NCBI GenBank assembly: GCA_002478145.1
Contig: DLMI01000150.1
Location: forward strand, 1 to 8,049
DNA length: 8,049 nt
Origin: Acidobacteria bacterium UBA7540
GTDB lineage: Bacteria; Acidobacteriota; Terriglobia; UBA7540
Direction of reading: 5' to 3'
Under the pieces are notes generated by a model. That model ran no database searches, had not been told where the DNA came from, and saw nothing but the letters and a program-made list of their open reading frames with translations. Positions 6,351-8,049 of the stretch are shown here, piece after piece (positions within the stretch are counted from its first letter, which is position 1; every line of letters begins with the position of its first letter). A program made the translations under genes and the position numbers.

Positions 6351-6887
6351 ATGACGAACATAGCTCTCAGTTGGAAACTTCTTCTGATGACCGGTCCGAT
6401 GCTTGCCTTCGCTGGAGTGCCTTTGGCAGTGGGTGGCCAGACAAAGGGCGAAACGGATCGACAGGCAATCGTGGCGGTGATAGACCGATTCGTGGACGCA
6501 TGGAACCGGCATGACGCGAAGGCGTTCGCCGCGGTCTTCGCAGAGGACGCCGACTTCACCAATTGGCGGGGAACAGGTGCGAGCGGACGCTCGAAAATTG
6601 AAGAGTTCCACGCGCCGCTGTTCGCGACCATTTTTAAGAACAGCCACCAGAGCTATACGGCTATCAAGACCCGGTTCATCCGTCCCGACGTTGCCGCCGT
6701 GGATGTGCATTGGGAGATGACGGGTGCGATGGATGCCCAGGGAAACCCGCGGCCCGATCGTCAAGGATTGTTGAATTTTGTGATGGCAAAGAATGCCGGG
6801 GAGTGGCAGATCCTGGTCATGCACAACCTGGATTTGACGGGACTGCCACTCTCGAACCCGGGCAATTCGGCAACGAAGAATCCGTGA
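6351..6887 (+). CDS. Exported SnoaL-like (SgcJ/EcaC, DUF4440-type) protein
   Basis: The 178-residue product has an N-terminal signal-like segment (Lys9, then a hydrophobic run to about residue 28), so it probably leaves the cytoplasm. The rest is a compact α+β barrel of the NTF2/SnoaL superfamily. RQAIVAVIDRFVDAWNRHD is the first helix pair, FAEDADFTNWRG the characteristic cone-like turn, and the strands AAVDVHWEMTG and WQILVMHNLDL close the barrel. This resembles the SgcJ/EcaC subgroup, whose members are small ligand-binding or enzymatic proteins of mostly unknown function. Substrate and reaction cannot be inferred. GGAGG (6343-6347) lies only 3 bases before the ATG, which is close but usable; a second ATG in frame at 6387 would cut off half of the signal sequence. 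It may share a transcript with the cytochrome gene 60 bases upstream. Confidence 0.82.
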   Translation: MTNIALSWKLLLMTGPMLAFAGVPLAVGGQTKGETDRQAIVAVIDRFVDAWNRHDAKAFAAVFAEDADFTNWRGTGASGRSKIEEFHAPLFATIFKNSHQSYTAIKTRFIRPDVAAVDVHWEMTGAMDAQGNPRPDRQGLLNFVMAKNAGEWQILVMHNLDLTGLPLSNPGNSATKNP

Positions 6888-7319
6888 GCACAAACACAAT
6901 GTTCATCACCATCGAAACCGAAACAAGTGTTGAGTATCCGGTGCGGGATTTCGGGAGTACGGCCCGGAGACAGAACACTCAGCGACCGTTTGGCCGGAGC
7001 ATTTTGAGTGAAATGGGGATTTCGCCAACGAGGACATTCTCTCATCGCGGTGTTCAATGAAGCCGAGCCGAACTGATCGCATTCAATTGCGGGATTTCCT
7101 CCCCTCGGCTGACCGGCCCAGGTGAGACCAGTAAGTGGGGACGCAGAAAACGGGAAGGTTTTCGCGAAAGCACCACGGAATACCTCCCATAATCCGATGA
7201 AACGTTTCATGCGGTCTCGCACTATATGGGAGGGGAACAGGCACCTGGGGTTGCGCGGACAATTTGAGCGCGTGCTATCTGCGACAGTATGGTTCCACGA
7301 ATGGCGGGAAGGAGTAGCT
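6888..7319. other. Long non-coding stretch
   Basis: Between the SnoaL-like stop and the small membrane protein lie 432 bases with no supportable gene. A plus-strand frame overlapping the SnoaL-like gene runs to 7060, but it is a shadow. Around 7131-7160 is a G/A-rich stretch (AAGTGGGGACGCAGAAAACG) that resembles the low-complexity remnants often seen near decayed transposons. The only strong structure is the nested dyad at 7183-7233. The promoter of the gene at 7320 is probably here, but I cannot place it. Confidence 0.4.
7183..7233. repeat. Nested inverted repeats, possible structured RNA or operator
   Basis: The outer arms CCTCCCATA (7183-7191) and TATGGGAGG (7225-7233) are perfectly complementary over 9 bases. 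Inside lies the perfect 14-bp palindrome ATGAAACGTTTCAT (7197-7210), followed by TGCG-GTCT-CGCA (7210-7221), a 4-bp hairpin. As RNA this could fold into a three-way junction; as DNA the central palindrome could be an operator. It lies 87 bases upstream of the start codon at 7320, within range of a leader or control site for that gene. Confidence 0.5.
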
Positions 7320-7631
7320 ATGCTCTGTACAAAGTCTGGCTCTGATTTACCCGATGACTCGCGTTTCCGCCGTAGCTGTGGACAAACGCTGGGCGTAGTT
7401 TCCGTTGGCGGAGGTGCGGCAGCCGTTGCCCCTACCCGAATCCCGGCGCCTGAGCCAAAGCCCAGTTCTGAGCTAAAGCCCAGCCCGGAGCCAAAGTCCA
7501 GAAACGTGATCTGGAGCGTGGCCGGAGTTGTGCTGCTGTTGGCCTTGTTCGCCGCTTCGTGGTACGTGCAATGGAAAAACTCAAATTCGTTGCCGCAATC
7601 GCAAGCGGAGCAAGTAACTCAACCGGAATAG
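7320..7631 (+). CDS. Small membrane protein with a degenerate zinc ribbon
   Basis: The 103-residue product starts MLCTKSGSDLPDDSRFRRSC, clearly derived from the zinc-ribbon pattern CxxCGxxLPDDSRFCxxCG seen at the start of many bacterial membrane proteins. Of the four cysteines only Cys3 and Cys20 remain; positions 6 and 17 are Ser and Arg. A Pro/Glu/Lys/Ser-rich linker with repeated EPKPS units (about 43-60) leads to one membrane helix (about 63-84, VIWSVAGVVLLLALFAASWY), then a short polar tail. The N-terminus is presumably cytoplasmic. Function is unknown. ATG 7320 is supported by AAGGAG at 7309-7314, 5 bases upstream; the frame is open further up to 7122 but without family similarity. With half the zinc ligands gone, the ribbon probably does not bind zinc in the usual way, or the gene is decaying. 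Confidence 0.75.
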   Translation: MLCTKSGSDLPDDSRFRRSCGQTLGVVSVGGGAAAVAPTRIPAPEPKPSSELKPSPEPKSRNVIWSVAGVVLLLALFAASWYVQWKNSNSLPQSQAEQVTQPE

Positions 7632-7885
7632 ACATCCAGTTTACACGCTGTACAACAGCTGCAAGGCCACACAGGAAACCTTGAGCGTCATGTCCGGGGG
7701 TGTGGGAGGGGAGGACGGGCGACTGAAGTGCACCCTTGGAGTGAGACACGAAGTTAAGGGGGTAGTTGCCGTTCGCTGAAAAATCATTGTACGGCAAAGT
7801 GGATTGTTGAGAATCGTCACCAGTCGGTGAAGCGGAGGCAGGCTCTGCCGGAGGGCAACCCGCCAAGGAATAACCGACTGGAAAC
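7632..7885. other. Non-coding stretch with local hairpins
   Basis: I find no supportable gene in these 254 bases. Minus-strand frames are open through most of it but lack ribosome binding sites and recognisable domains. Structure is concentrated at its right end: TCACC-AGTC-GGTGA (7817-7830) is a perfect 5-bp hairpin, GGCAG-GCT-CTGCC (7837-7849) another, and CCAGTCGGT (7820-7828) also pairs with ACCGACTGG (7873-7881). If the minus-strand fragment at the edge is a transposase, this is its 3' flank and may include the end of that insertion sequence. Confidence 0.35.
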
Positions 7886-8049
7886 TCATCGCAGCCGATG
7901 AGCACTGGGGCGGCGACCCGAGTTGCCGCTCCCAGCTTTTGGCCGCCTCTTGGATTTGCTCATAGAGTCGGTGCCGCCATTGACGGCGACTGGCAGACGA
8001 TGTTCCCTGAAACGCCGCAACGTTTTTTTTAAAAAATCGATTTCCATCG
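7886..8049 (-). pseudogene. Transposase OrfA-like C-terminal end (partial at edge)
   Basis: Read on the minus strand, the frame enters from beyond the window and gives MEIDFLKKTLRRFREHRLPV, then about 33 basic, Ser/Gly-rich residues, ending at TGA (7888-7886). The EIDFLKKTLRRF segment resembles the C-terminal leucine-zipper helix of OrfA proteins of IS3-type elements and related stand-alone transposases. Met at 8047 is probably internal, so this is a C-terminal piece and not a complete gene. No OrfB-like reading frame follows downstream, where one would be expected in a complete IS3 element. The call rests on one short motif. The A/T run at 8023-8036 is part of the coding helix (FLKK). Confidence 0.4.

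Noticed and set aside
6710..7060. Plus-strand frame overlapping the end of the SnoaL-like gene
   Set aside because: Its first half lies out of frame within the SnoaL-like gene, and the remainder has no start signal or similarity.
7432..7905. Minus-strand 157-codon open frame with a GYSLAGCPP motif resembling a lipobox
   Set aside because: The Cys is not preceded by a signal peptide with a basic start, there is no ribosome binding site, and half the frame lies opposite the better-supported membrane protein gene.
8021..8036. T8A6 run as a terminator
   Set aside because: There is no GC-rich stem before it on either strand, and on the minus strand it codes for FLKK in the OrfA-like frame.

Overview
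The window looks like bacterial chromosome, most likely from an Acidobacteriota (Terriglobia-type) genome. This is inferred from the moderately high GC content, the 'winged helix + Ser/Thr kinase + membrane helix + TPR' protein that is common in that phylum, a secreted single-haem cytochrome c, and the amount of degraded insertion-sequence debris. No tRNA, rRNA or CRISPR array was seen.

Left part (1 to about 2700) is an accessory patch built from mobile-element remnants around one intact gene. It opens with the remains of a group II intron: the first codons of its reverse transcriptase are followed almost at once by domain V and a domain VI-like hairpin, so most of the intron ORF is missing. 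Next to it, on the minus strand, is the C-terminal part of an IS110-family transposase. The intact gene (836-2032) encodes an apparently exported protein with the hallmarks of a NADAR/YbiA domain (ADP-ribose N-glycosidase superfamily) carrying a large insertion. After it comes the 5' end of another IS110-family element (promoter, leader, ribosome binding site and 29 good codons), which breaks off into a 300-bp pyrimidine-rich segment of unknown origin that ends in an 18-bp inverted repeat.

Central part (about 2640-6900) is ordinary chromosome. A large minus-strand gene encodes a membrane-anchored receptor-like regulator: CadC-like winged helix, Hanks-type kinase, one membrane helix, TolB-like domain and TPR repeats. 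Divergently transcribed from it are a secreted cytochrome c and a secreted SnoaL-like protein, separated by a perfect 14-bp hairpin. The shared intergenic region contains short inverted repeats that could be regulator sites, but nothing in the sequence proves that the kinase protein controls its neighbours.

Right part (about 6900-8049) is mostly non-coding with notable dyad symmetry. It holds one small gene for a single-pass membrane protein whose N-terminal zinc ribbon has lost two of four cysteines, and at the edge, on the minus strand, what looks like the C-terminal end of a transposase OrfA.

The most interesting items are the exported NADAR-like protein with its insertion, the orphan IS110 5' end that may still express a leader or bridge-RNA-like transcript, and the nested inverted repeats at 7183-7233. 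All family assignments come from recognising motifs by eye; no database search was run.
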